Positions 1 through 9,942 of a stretch of DNA of 64,000 nucleotides are shown here, one piece after another. Under the pieces are notes generated by a model. It saw only the letters and a list, made by a program, of their open reading frames with translations. It did not search any database and was not told the DNA's origin. The number at the start of each line of letters is the position of its first letter. The stretch's first letter is position 1. The stretch is from Mycolicibacterium aurum (GTDB lineage: Bacteria > Actinomycetota > Actinomycetes > Mycobacteriales > Mycobacteriaceae), in contig LT549889.1 in assembly GCA_900078775.1 (NCBI GenBank), positions 62,001 through 126,000 on the forward strand, written 5' to 3'. The position numbers were made by a program, and so were the translations under genes.

Positions 1-1168
1 GCCGCCCGCCGACGATCTCGGCGCGTTCGGCCATCGACAGCAGCCCGTAGCCGCCCATCTCGTCGCTGCCCAACGGGTGTTCGAAGGTGTCGAAGCCGAC
101 GCCGTCGTCCACGATCTCCAGGCGGGCCGATTCGGTGTCCCCGTCGCGCAGCACCGCGAAGGTCAGCCGGGCGCGGCTGGCCCGGGCGTGTTTGACGACG
201 TTCTGCAGGCACTCCTGGGCGATCCGGTACAGCGCCAGTTCGATGTGATCGGGCAGCCGCTCCTGGGCCAGGTCGATCTCGATGCCGGGCTCGGGGATGG
301 ACCGGGCCAGGCTGGCCAGCCCGCCGGCCAGGCCCAGATCGTCGAGCACCGGCGGGCGCAGGCCGCTGATCGCCGCGCGGGCCTCCTGCAGCGTCAGGTC
401 CACCAACTCGCGGGCCTTGGCCAGGTGGTCGACCGCGAGCTCCGCCGGCCGGCCGGCATCGTCGGCGGCGACCGCCCGGGCGGCCGCGTCCAACCAGTAC
501 GACAGGGTGACCAACCGCTGGGAGATACCGTCGTGGATGTCGCCGGCCAGGCGCCGGCGTTCCAGTTCCTGGGCCTGGATGACCTGCTCGACGAAGTTCT
601 CGTGGGCGCGTTCGCGGGCCACCAGCTGGCGGTGCAGCCGGGCCTGGTGCAGCGCCCCGGCGATCAGCCGCCCGATCACCAGCAGCAGTTCCACATCGCG
701 GTCGGTGAACTCGCGGCGGTGCACGGTGTGCACGTTGAGCACCCCGACCAGCCCGCCCGGGTCGGTCTCCATCGGCACCGAGACCATCGAGGTGAAATCG
801 GAACCGCGCAGCGATTCGAACGGCAGGTAGCGCGGGTCGGATTCCTTGTCGTGGCCGATCACCACGGGCTGCCGGTTGTCGGCCACCCAGCCGGAGATGC
901 CGCGGCCCAGCGGCAGCCGGATCTTGCCGACCTCGGAGTCGAACGGCGGGGTGGCGCCGGTCAGGGTCAGCGACCGGTCGGTGTCGTCGAGGACGTGCAC
1001 GAAGCAGACGTCGGTGCCGGTGGCGTCGGTGATCATCCGGGCGGCCGCGGCGGCCAGCGGTTCCACCCCCGGGCCGCGGGAGGCGGCCTCGATGAGCTCG
1101 CGCAGCAGGGTCAGTTCGCGGTCGGCGGTGAGGACCTGCCCCCGGGCGGGTGGCTTGGCGCGGCTCAT
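1..1168 (-). CDS. GAF-domain sensor histidine kinase, NarL/HisKA_3 family (C-terminus outside window)
   Basis: Read on the minus strand from ATG at 1168; no stop is reached before the window edge, so the ATPase end is missing. Residues about 30-190 form a GAF domain, followed by a HisKA_3 dimerisation motif (LAGDIHDGISQRL) whose His is the likely phosphoacceptor. No membrane segment is visible in the part present, so it should be a soluble sensor of a small ligand, redox state or gas. Its start overlaps the stop of the upstream response regulator by 4 bp (ATGA), so the two are translationally coupled and form a cognate pair. The signal cannot be named from sequence. Confidence 0.85.
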   Translation of the reverse strand, partial: MSRAKPPARGQVLTADRELTLLRELIEAASRGPGVEPLAAAAARMITDATGTDVCFVHVLDDTDRSLTLTGATPPFDSEVGKIRLPLGRGISGWVADNRQPVVIGHDKESDPRYLPFESLRGSDFTSMVSVPMETDPGGLVGVLNVHTVHRREFTDRDVELLLVIGRLIAGALHQARLHRQLVARERAHENFVEQVIQAQELERRRLAGDIHDGISQRLVTLSYWLDAAARAVAADDAGRPAELAVDHLAKARELVDLTLQEARAAISGLRPPVLDDLGLAGGLASLARSIPEPGIEIDLAQERLPDHIELALYRIAQECLQNVVKHARASRARLTFAVLRDGDTESARLEIVDDGVGFDTFEHPLGSDEMGGYGLLSMAERAEIVGGR

Positions 1169-1827
1169 CTGTAGATGCCCTCGCGCAGCGCGGTGGCCAC
1201 GGCGCCGGTGCGGTCGCTGACCCCGAGCTTGCGGTAGATGGAGCTCAGATGGGTCTTGACGGTCTCGTCGCCGATCACCAGCTTGTTGGCGATACCGCGG
1301 TTGGAAAGCCCGCTGACCACGTAGGACAGGATCTCACTCTCGCGCTGGGTGAGGCCCTGGCGGACCCCGGGCCAGAACTCGTCGCGCTGCAGGCGGGCCG
1401 CGGTGTCGGCGGCCCGGGCGGCCATGCCCGGGTCGATGGCGGTCTGCCCGCGGTGCACGAACTCCAGCTGGCGGACCAGCTCGTCGCTGCTGATGCTCTT
1501 GAGCAAATACCCCGAGGCCCCGACCCGCAGCGCCTGGAACAGGTACTGCTCGTCGTCGTAGACGGACAGCATGACCACCTTGCGGTCGGGGTCGCGCTCG
1601 CGCAGCGTCAGGCACAGGTCCAGCCCGCTGGAGCCCTGCATGCGCACATCGCAGAGCACGATGTCGGGTGCCAGCGCGGTCACCACCTCGACGGCCTGTT
1701 CGGCACCGATGGCCTGACCGACCACCTGGACCCGGTCATCGAAGGTGGTCAGCATGGCCTTGAGGCCCTCGATGACCATCTCGTGGTCATCGACCAGCAC
1801 AAGACGCAACGGGCTGGAGGGCGCCAT
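1165..1827 (-). CDS. NarL/FixJ-family response regulator
   Basis: The 220-aa protein has an N-terminal receiver domain (LVLVDDHEMV at the start, phosphoacceptor Asp in LCDVRMQGSSG, conserved Lys in YLLKSIS) and a C-terminal LuxR-type helix-turn-helix (LTQRESEILSYVVSGLSN, then ETVKTHLSSIYRKLGV). It is a DNA-binding transcription factor, phosphorylated most likely by the GAF kinase encoded immediately downstream. It is clearly related to, but distinct from, the DosR protein at 57355. Targets are unknown; the mmsA-fadE9-mmsB operon lies nearby but nothing in the sequence ties the two together. Confidence 0.9.
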   Translation of the reverse strand: MAPSSPLRLVLVDDHEMVIEGLKAMLTTFDDRVQVVGQAIGAEQAVEVVTALAPDIVLCDVRMQGSSGLDLCLTLRERDPDRKVVMLSVYDDEQYLFQALRVGASGYLLKSISSDELVRQLEFVHRGQTAIDPGMAARAADTAARLQRDEFWPGVRQGLTQRESEILSYVVSGLSNRGIANKLVIGDETVKTHLSSIYRKLGVSDRTGAVATALREGIYR

Positions 1828-1927
1828 GGCATCACCTTAGAGGTGCAGACCCGTGCCGCTGCCGAACTTGGCCGCACCAACCTGGCCTGCCCAATCCCCC
1901 TAGCGGGGGACGCGGCGAGGATGTGAT

Positions 1928-2743
1928 GTGGACCACTCTGAGGGGGTGTCCACGCATGAGAAGAACGCGCGTCCCACCGTCGGCCAGTTCTGGTGGCTCG
2001 GCGACGAACCCGACGACCCGGCGGCCTACCCGCTGCGCGCGGTGATCTTCGACCTCGACGCACTCGCGGATATGGATCTCGACGGGCACCGGGTGGTCTA
2101 CAACGCGGCCTTCGCCGCGCTCGGGCTGTCCCTGCAGTGGAGCGTCGAACGCTACCGCCGGCTGCTGGCCCTGCCCGACGAACGCCAGCGGGTCACCGCC
2201 GAACTGCGGAAACGCTGTGTCGGCACGGAATGCGACGTGCTGGTCAACATGCTGGTCGACGAGATCTGCGCGACCAAGGAGATGATGTTCGAGGAGATGA
2301 TCCTGGACGCCGGGGTGGCCCCGCGGCCGGGTCTGTACGACCTCGTGATGGATGCCTTCGTCGCGCACATCCCGGTCAGCGTGGTGACCAACGGGCGGCG
2401 CAGCTGGGCCGAGCCGCTGGTCCGCCAGCTCGTCGGGGACGGTCTGGTGGAATCCGTGGTGACCGCCGACGACCTGGTCGGCACCGATATGTTCGGCCAC
2501 GCATTGGCCGAACTCGGGGTGGCCGCGCACGACGCGCTCGCGATCACCGGTTCACCGGCCGGGCTGCGCGCCGCGAACGCGACCGGACTGGCCACCGTGC
2601 TCATCGACAGCGCCGCGGGTGGCAACCGGCCGGCGGCCGCGGTGCGGGCCGGATATGCCGGGGTGGCGGACCCGCTGCGGCTGGCGAACTGTCGGCGTCT
2701 ACACGCCCGCTGGTGGGACCAGCACAGCCCGTCAGCCGCTTAG
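1928..2743 (+). CDS. HAD-superfamily hydrolase (CbbY/phosphoglycolate phosphatase-like)
   Basis: The 271-aa protein carries HAD motif I as VIFDLDALAD near residue 40 (nucleophile Asp and general-acid Asp), a helical cap region, motif II in SVVTNGRRSW, and a weak C-terminal motif. It is a probable phosphatase or phosphomutase-type enzyme; the substrate is not predictable. The start taken is GTG 1928; GTG 1946 is an alternative preceded by a purine-rich stretch. It is convergent with mmsB and ends only 3 bp from it, leaving no room for a separate terminator. Confidence 0.8.
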   Translation: MDHSEGVSTHEKNARPTVGQFWWLGDEPDDPAAYPLRAVIFDLDALADMDLDGHRVVYNAAFAALGLSLQWSVERYRRLLALPDERQRVTAELRKRCVGTECDVLVNMLVDEICATKEMMFEEMILDAGVAPRPGLYDLVMDAFVAHIPVSVVTNGRRSWAEPLVRQLVGDGLVESVVTADDLVGTDMFGHALAELGVAAHDALAITGSPAGLRAANATGLATVLIDSAAGGNRPAAAVRAGYAGVADPLRLANCRRLHARWWDQHSPSAA

Positions 2744-2746
2744 CGG

Positions 2747-3643
2747 CTATCCCTTGCGGATGTGCTCGATGACCGCGCTGAAGTCCTTACCGGCGTTGGC
2801 CTCGTCGGCACCGATGAACTGCGTGTAGATCTCGGCGGCATGGCTGCCCAGCGGGGCCGCTGATCCGCTGGACTGCACGGCGGCCATCGCCAACCCCAGA
2901 TCCTTGCTCATCAGCGCCGTCGCGAACCCGGGCTTGAAATCGTTGTTCGCCGGGGAGGTCGGTACCGGGCCGGGGACCGGGCAGTTGGTGTGCACCGACC
3001 AACAGTTGCCGGTGGCGCCGGTGATGACGTCGAACAGCGACTGCTTGTCCAGCCCGAGCTTCTCGGCGAGCACGAACGCCTCGCCGATGGCGATCTGCTG
3101 CACCGCGAGCACCATGTTGTTGCACACCTTGGCGGCCTGGCCGGCGCCGGAGGCGCCGCAGTGGATGATCTTGCCCGCCATGGCCTCCAGGATCGGGCGA
3201 CCCCGCTCAACGGCCTCGTCCTCGCCGCCGACCATGAACGCCAGGGTGCCGGCCACCGCACCCTTGACCCCGCCGGACACCGGCGCGTCGAGCTGGGCGA
3301 ACCCGTGCTCGGCGGCCTGCTTGTGCACCTCGCGGGCGTCATCGACGGAGATGGTGGAGCTGTCGATGAACAACGTGCCCGGGGCGGCCACCGGCAGGAT
3401 TTCGGCGTAGCAGCTCTTCACCAGCGCGCCGTTGGGCAGCATGGTGATGACGACATCGGCGCCCGCGACGGCCTCGGCACCACTGTCGAACACGGTGGCG
3501 CCGTTCGCCTTCGCCGCCTCCTTGGCCGCGGGGACCGGGTCGAAGCCCTGCACGGCATGTCCGGCGGCCAGCAGGTTGGCGGCCATCGGGCCGCCCATGT
3601 TGCCGAGTCCCAGAAAAGCGACGGTGCTCATCTCAGTGCTCAT
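2747..3643 (-). CDS. mmsB: 3-hydroxyisobutyrate dehydrogenase
   Basis: The 298-aa protein has an N-terminal Rossmann motif GLGNMGGPMAANL (NAD binding), the family signature GGVKGAVAGTL, and the catalytic Lys in GAGQAAKVCNN. It oxidises 3-hydroxyisobutyrate to methylmalonate semialdehyde in valine breakdown. It is the last gene of mmsA-fadE9-mmsB, the same order as Rv0753c-Rv0752c-Rv0751c. I chose ATG 3643, 17 bp after fadE9, over the much longer open frame because the Rossmann strand begins a few residues later; ATG 3631 is an alternative start. Confidence 0.93.
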   Translation of the reverse strand: MSTEMSTVAFLGLGNMGGPMAANLLAAGHAVQGFDPVPAAKEAAKANGATVFDSGAEAVAGADVVITMLPNGALVKSCYAEILPVAAPGTLFIDSSTISVDDAREVHKQAAEHGFAQLDAPVSGGVKGAVAGTLAFMVGGEDEAVERGRPILEAMAGKIIHCGASGAGQAAKVCNNMVLAVQQIAIGEAFVLAEKLGLDKQSLFDVITGATGNCWSVHTNCPVPGPVPTSPANNDFKPGFATALMSKDLGLAMAAVQSSGSAAPLGSHAAEIYTQFIGADEANAGKDFSAVIEHIRKG

Positions 3644-3660
3644 TCTTTTGCGCGACCTTC

Positions 3661-4821
3661 CTATCCGGCGGCCCGGGCCCGGGCGGCTTCTGCCCGGCCG
3701 ATGACCACACGCATGATTTCGTTGGTGCCCTCCAGGATCCGATGCACCCGCAGGTCGCGGACGATCTTCTCCACTCCGTACTCCTTGAGATAGCCGTACC
3801 CGCCGTGCAGCTGCAGTGCGGAGTCGGCGACATCGAAGCAGGCGTCGGTGACATAGCGTTTGGCCATGGCGCACAGTTCGACCTTGTCCGGGGACCCGGC
3901 GTCGAGTGCGGATGCCGCCCGCCACAACATCATTCGCGATGTCTCCAGGGCCGTGGCCATATCGGCCAGGGTGAACCGGATGGTGGGTTCGTCGATCAGC
4001 GCGCCGCCGAAGGCCTGCCGGTCCCGCACGTAGCCGGCCGCCTTCTCGAAGGCTGTCCGCGCCCCGCCCAGCGATGCGGCCGCGATATTGATGCGGCCGC
4101 CGTTGAGCCCGTTCATCGCGATCCCGAAACCGGCACCCTCACCCTCGAGTCCGCCGAGCATCGCATCGGCGGGCACCCGGGCGCCCTCCATGATGACCTG
4201 CGCGGTGGGCTGGGTATTCCAACCCATCTTGGCTTCGTTGGTCCCGAAACTCAGTCCCGGCGTGTCCTTTTCGACCAGGAACGCGGACAGGCCCTTGGGT
4301 CCGTCGGCGCCGGTGCGGGCGATCACCAGGTAGATGTCGGAGACCCCGGCCCCGGAGATGAACTGCTTGACGCCGTCGAGCACCCACTCGTCACCGTCGC
4401 GGACCGCGCGGGTCCGCACCGCCGACGCGTCCGAGCCCGCGCCGGGTTCGGTGAGGCAGTAGCTCGCGAGCGACTCCATGCTCGCCAGCCGAGGAATCCA
4501 GGTCTTGCGCTGCTCCTGGCTGCCGTAGCTGTCGACCATCCAGGCGCACATGTTGTGGATCGAGATGAACGAGGCCAGCGCCGGATCGGCGGCGGACAGT
4601 TCCTCGAAGATGCGCACGGCGTCGATGCGGCGCAACCCGCTGCCGCCTACATCCTCACCGCAGTAGATGGCACCCATGCCCAGTTCGCCCGCCTCGCGCA
4701 GCACGTCGGTGGGGAAGTGCTTGGTCTCGTCCCATTCCAGGGCGTGCGGCGCAAGACGTTTGGCGGCGAACGCGGCAGCCGTTTCGGTGATGACGCGTTC
4801 GTCGTCGTCGAGTTCGAACAT
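3661..4821 (-). CDS. fadE9: Acyl-CoA dehydrogenase, isobutyryl-CoA dehydrogenase type
   Basis: The 386-aa protein has the three-part acyl-CoA dehydrogenase fold: an N-terminal helical domain, the flavin/substrate strand (SYCLTEPGAGSDASA), and a C-terminal helical domain with ALQLHGGYGYLKEYGVEK and EGTNEIMRVVIGRA near the end. It is a soluble FAD enzyme for a branched short-chain acyl-CoA, placed by its neighbours in valine/isobutyrate catabolism. Its start is 7 bp after the mmsA stop, so it is co-transcribed with both flanking genes. Confidence 0.93.
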   Translation of the reverse strand: MFELDDDERVITETAAAFAAKRLAPHALEWDETKHFPTDVLREAGELGMGAIYCGEDVGGSGLRRIDAVRIFEELSAADPALASFISIHNMCAWMVDSYGSQEQRKTWIPRLASMESLASYCLTEPGAGSDASAVRTRAVRDGDEWVLDGVKQFISGAGVSDIYLVIARTGADGPKGLSAFLVEKDTPGLSFGTNEAKMGWNTQPTAQVIMEGARVPADAMLGGLEGEGAGFGIAMNGLNGGRINIAAASLGGARTAFEKAAGYVRDRQAFGGALIDEPTIRFTLADMATALETSRMMLWRAASALDAGSPDKVELCAMAKRYVTDACFDVADSALQLHGGYGYLKEYGVEKIVRDLRVHRILEGTNEIMRVVIGRAEAARARAAG

Positions 4822-4828
4822 TTCTCTG

Positions 4829-6349
4829 CTACTTCATGGTCGGGATGACGAACTCGGCGCCATCCTTGATGCCGGAGGGCCAACGCTCGGTGACGGTCTT
4901 GACCTTGGTGTAGAACTGGATCGAGGCCGGGCCGTGCTGGTTGAGATCGCCGAATCCGGAGCGCTTCCAGCCGCCGAAGGTGTGATACGCCACCGGGACC
5001 GGGATCGGCACGTTGACGCCGACCATGCCGACCTGGACGCGGGAGACGAAGTCGCGGGCGGCGTCACCGTCGCGGGTGAAGATCGCCACGCCGTTGCCGT
5101 ACTCGTGCTTGGTGGGCAGGCTCAACGCCTCTTCGTAATCCTCGGCGCGCACGATGCACAGGACGGGCCCGAAGATCTCGTCGGTGTAGATCGACATGTC
5201 GGTGGTGACGTGATCGAACAGGGTGGGGCCGATGAAGTAGCCGCCTTCCAGGCTCTGATCGTCGAAGGTGAGTTCGTCGGTGGCGCGTTCGCGGCCGTCG
5301 ACCACGATCTCGGCGCCGGACTCGACACCCTGGTTGATGTAGTCGCGGACCCGCTCGAGGGCGGCACCGGTGACCAGCGGTCCGTAGTCGGCCTTGGGAT
5401 CCAGGCTGTGCCCGACGCGGAGCTCCTTGACCCGCTCGACGAGCTTGGCGCGCAGGCGGTCCGCAGTTTCCTTGCCCACCGGCACCGCGACGCTGATGGC
5501 CATGCAGCGCTCACCGGCGCTGCCGTAGCCGGCGCCGATCAGCGCATCGACGGCCTGGTCGAGGTCGGCGTCGGGCAGGATGATCATGTGGTTCTTGGCG
5601 CCACCGAAGCACTGCGAACGCTTCCCGTGCGCGGCCGCGGTGGAGTAGATGTACTGCGCGATGTCGGAGCTGCCGACGAACCCGACGGCCTGGATGTCGG
5701 GATGGGTCAGGATGGCGTCGACGGACTCCTTGTCGCCCTGCACCACCTGGAACACGCCGGCGGGCAGGCCGGCCTCGATGAACAGCTCGGCCAGCCGCAG
5801 CGGCACCGAGGGGTCGCGCTCAGAAGGCTTGAGGATGAAGGCGTTTCCGCACGCCAGGGCCGGGCCGGCCTTCCACAGCGGGATCATCGCCGGGAAGTTG
5901 AACGGGGTGATGCCGGCGACGACGCCGAGCGGCTGGCGGATCGAGTAGACGTCGATGCCGGTGCCGGCGCCCTCGGTGAACTCACCCTTGAGCAGGTGCG
6001 GGATGCCGATGGCGAACTCGATGACCTCGATGCCGCGCTGGATGTCGCCCAGCGAGTCGGCGACGGTCTTGCCGTGTTCGATGGACAGCAGCTCGGCCAG
6101 CTCCTGGGAGTTCTGGTTGACCAGGTCGATGAACTTCATGAAGACCCGGGCGCGGCGCTGCGGGTTGAACGCGGCCCAGACCTTCTGTGCCTCGACGGCG
6201 GAGGCGACGGCGGTGTCGACGTCGGCCTTGCTGGCCAGCAATACCTGGGCCTGGACCTCGCCGGTGCTGGGGTTGAGCACATCGGCGGTGCGGGTGGAGG
6301 CCAGGTTGCTGCGCTGGCCGTCGATGAAGTGCGGAATCTGTGTGGTCAT
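4829..6349 (-). CDS. mmsA: Methylmalonate-semialdehyde dehydrogenase (CoA-acylating)
   Basis: At 506 aa the protein has normal length for the family, with the NAD-site stretch GVVAGITPFNFPAMIPLWK, the oxyanion/nucleophile region GSAGERCMAIS with catalytic Cys, and FGGAKNHMI typical of MmsA. It converts methylmalonate semialdehyde to propionyl-CoA, finishing the valine branch. It is the first gene of a three-gene operon. The 183-bp gap upstream (6350-6532) is comparatively AT-rich next to the start (around 6370-6420) and is the likely promoter region; no operator could be assigned. Confidence 0.95.
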   Translation of the reverse strand: MTTQIPHFIDGQRSNLASTRTADVLNPSTGEVQAQVLLASKADVDTAVASAVEAQKVWAAFNPQRRARVFMKFIDLVNQNSQELAELLSIEHGKTVADSLGDIQRGIEVIEFAIGIPHLLKGEFTEGAGTGIDVYSIRQPLGVVAGITPFNFPAMIPLWKAGPALACGNAFILKPSERDPSVPLRLAELFIEAGLPAGVFQVVQGDKESVDAILTHPDIQAVGFVGSSDIAQYIYSTAAAHGKRSQCFGGAKNHMIILPDADLDQAVDALIGAGYGSAGERCMAISVAVPVGKETADRLRAKLVERVKELRVGHSLDPKADYGPLVTGAALERVRDYINQGVESGAEIVVDGRERATDELTFDDQSLEGGYFIGPTLFDHVTTDMSIYTDEIFGPVLCIVRAEDYEEALSLPTKHEYGNGVAIFTRDGDAARDFVSRVQVGMVGVNVPIPVPVAYHTFGGWKRSGFGDLNQHGPASIQFYTKVKTVTERWPSGIKDGAEFVIPTMK

Positions 6350-6532
6350 GACATCCGTCCAAAGGTGTGCAGATTTAAAAGTCCGGCGGACAGCCGAGAT
6401 ACTTGCATATCCTAGTAATTGGGGCGTGGGTTTGGCAAGGGGCGGTTGTGAGGACGGTCGGGAAAGGGGTCGGCTGTGAGCCCGGATATGAAATCGGGCT
6501 ACAGATAGGCGATCTTGTTCACCCGCGGTGGG

Positions 6533-8151
<1,619 letters not shown>

Positions 8152-9015
8152 CTACCCCCGCAGACCCAGCGGTCCGGCCAGTTCGGTCAGCGTCGGGATC
8201 AGCTTGTCCCAGCCGCCCAGCACCTGGATGGCCACGTGATCGGCGCCGGCGTCTAGATGCTCGTGCAGCCGAGCCGCGATCGCCGAGGCGCCGCCGTGCG
8301 CCACCACCGCATCGATCAGCCGGTCGCTGCCGGGCTTGGCGATGTCCTCCTCGGTGAACCCGAGCCGTCGCCAGTTGTTCAGGTAGTTGCTCAGATTCAG
8401 GTAGAAGTCCACGGTGTCGCGGCCCACCGCGCGGGCCTGCTCGACGCTGTCCGGGGAGGCGTCGGTGAGCACCACTTTGTGCTCGGGCGCCAGGAACACC
8501 GTGTTGCCGACCAGGTTGCGCGCCTGCCCGGTGTGTTCGGGGGTGGTCAGGTACGGGTGGGCGCCGGCACTGCGGGCGGCCGCCAGCTTGAGCACCTTGG
8601 GACCGAGCGCGGCCACCACCCGCCGGCTGGTCGGCACCTTCTGCGCGTCGAGCACATCGAGGTACTCGACCAGCACGTCGTACGGCTTGCGGTACTCCTC
8701 GGTGTGCTCGGGGTGACCGATCCCGATCCCGAGCAGGAAACGGCCCGGGAACGCTTTTTCCACCCGGTGGTAAGCCTCGGCGACCTGTTCGGCCTCGGCC
8801 GTCCACACGTTGATGATGCCGGTGGCGACCTGCAGGTTCTCGGTGGCCTCCAGCAGCGGTTCGACGAAGTTGAGATCACCGGCCGGCGAGCCGCCGACCC
8901 AGAGCGCGCCGTAGCCGAGCCGCTCGATCTCGGCGGCCTGTTCCGGCTTGGGGACTCCGAATGTCCAGACGCCGTAGCGGCCGAGGTCGGGTTTGAGCGA
9001 GACAGCGTCAGTCAT
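8152..9015 (-). CDS. LLM-class F420-dependent oxidoreductase (Rv3463-like), copy 1
   Basis: The 287-aa protein is a luciferase-like TIM barrel: the N-terminal YGVWTFGVPKPEQAAEIERLG strand, YGALWVGGSP, the ATGIINVWT strand, and FLLGIGIGHPEH. The family binds coenzyme F420 and moves hydride to small substrates; the substrate here is unknown. It is a tandem paralogue of the gene just upstream (24 bp gap), with the same landmarks throughout (for example LNLSNYLNNWRRLGF against LNLANYLNNWKRLGF). Confidence 0.85.
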   Translation of the reverse strand: MTDAVSLKPDLGRYGVWTFGVPKPEQAAEIERLGYGALWVGGSPAGDLNFVEPLLEATENLQVATGIINVWTAEAEQVAEAYHRVEKAFPGRFLLGIGIGHPEHTEEYRKPYDVLVEYLDVLDAQKVPTSRRVVAALGPKVLKLAAARSAGAHPYLTTPEHTGQARNLVGNTVFLAPEHKVVLTDASPDSVEQARAVGRDTVDFYLNLSNYLNNWRRLGFTEEDIAKPGSDRLIDAVVAHGGASAIAARLHEHLDAGADHVAIQVLGGWDKLIPTLTELAGPLGLRG

Positions 9016-9039
9016 GTGCGTCCTTACGTCCGAATTCGT

Positions 9040-9885
9040 CTACTGCAGGCCGAGCGGCCCGGCCAGGTCGGCCAGCACCGGTACCAGCTTGTCTGTACCC
9101 GTCAGAACCTGAACCGGAACGTGATCGGCGCCCGCGGCGATATGTTCGCGCAGCCGCGCGGCGATCGCCTCGGTGCTGCCGTACGCCACCACGGCGTCCA
9201 CCAGCGCATCGCTGCCCGGTTTGGCCACGTCCTCGTCGCTGAACCCCAGCCGTTTCCAGTTGTTCAGGTAGTTGGCGAGGTTCAGGTACACCTCGAGTGC
9301 CTTGCGGCCGACGGCCCGGGCCGCCTCGGCGTCGGTGGTGGGGACCACCTTGTGCTCGGGCGCCAGGAATGCGTCCGGGCCGATCAGCTCGCGGGCGGTG
9401 GCGGTGTGCTCCGGGGTGGTCAGGTAGGGGTGGGCGCCCGCGCTGCGGCGGGCAGAGAGCTTGAGCACCTGCGGGCCCAGCGCGGCGACCACCACCTGGT
9501 CCTTGGGCACATCGTGCGCGGCCAGGGCCTCGAGGTAGTCGGTGAGCGCGTCGTAGGGCTTCTGGTACTCGGTCTGCGCCTCGGGATGGCCGACGCCGAT
9601 CCCGAGCACGAAGCGGCCCGGATACTGCTGGTCGATGCGGTGGAACGATTCGGCGACCGGTCCGGCGGCCGCGGTCCAGATGTTCACGATGCCGGTGGCC
9701 ACCTTCAGCGAATCGGTGGCGGCCAGGATCGGTTCGACCCAGTCCAGCTCGGCGGGCGGGGAACCGCCGGCCCACAGCGCTCCATAGCCGAGCGCCTCGA
9801 TGTCGCGGAGTTGTTCCTTCGACAGCCGCTGCCACTGACCGTAGAAGCCGAAGACGCCGAACGTGCCCAAGTCTGGTTTCGTCAT
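9040..9885 (-). CDS. LLM-class F420-dependent oxidoreductase (Rv3463-like), copy 2
   Basis: The 281-aa protein is a paralogue of the downstream copy, with YGALWAGGSPPAELDWVEP, ATGIVNIWTAAAGPVAESFHR and FVLGIGVGHPEA. The fold and position predict an F420-using oxidoreductase of unknown substrate. It lies 57 bp after a histidine kinase and reads the same way, so it may be transcribed with it. It is the last gene shared with the M. tuberculosis order before the 48-kb dormancy region begins. Confidence 0.85.
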   Translation of the reverse strand: MTKPDLGTFGVFGFYGQWQRLSKEQLRDIEALGYGALWAGGSPPAELDWVEPILAATDSLKVATGIVNIWTAAAGPVAESFHRIDQQYPGRFVLGIGVGHPEAQTEYQKPYDALTDYLEALAAHDVPKDQVVVAALGPQVLKLSARRSAGAHPYLTTPEHTATARELIGPDAFLAPEHKVVPTTDAEAARAVGRKALEVYLNLANYLNNWKRLGFSDEDVAKPGSDALVDAVVAYGSTEAIAARLREHIAAGADHVPVQVLTGTDKLVPVLADLAGPLGLQ

Positions 9886-9942
9886 GTTCGCGTCAACGAC
9901 GCCGACTCGGCGCGCATTCCGTTTCGTGCGCGCCGATCCGAA

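Noticed and set aside
77..1174. Long plus-strand open frame over the first 1.1 kb
   Set aside because: It is the antisense shadow of the GAF histidine kinase, which reads on the minus strand with clear domain motifs; the plus-strand protein is low-complexity Gly/Asp/Gln/Arg.
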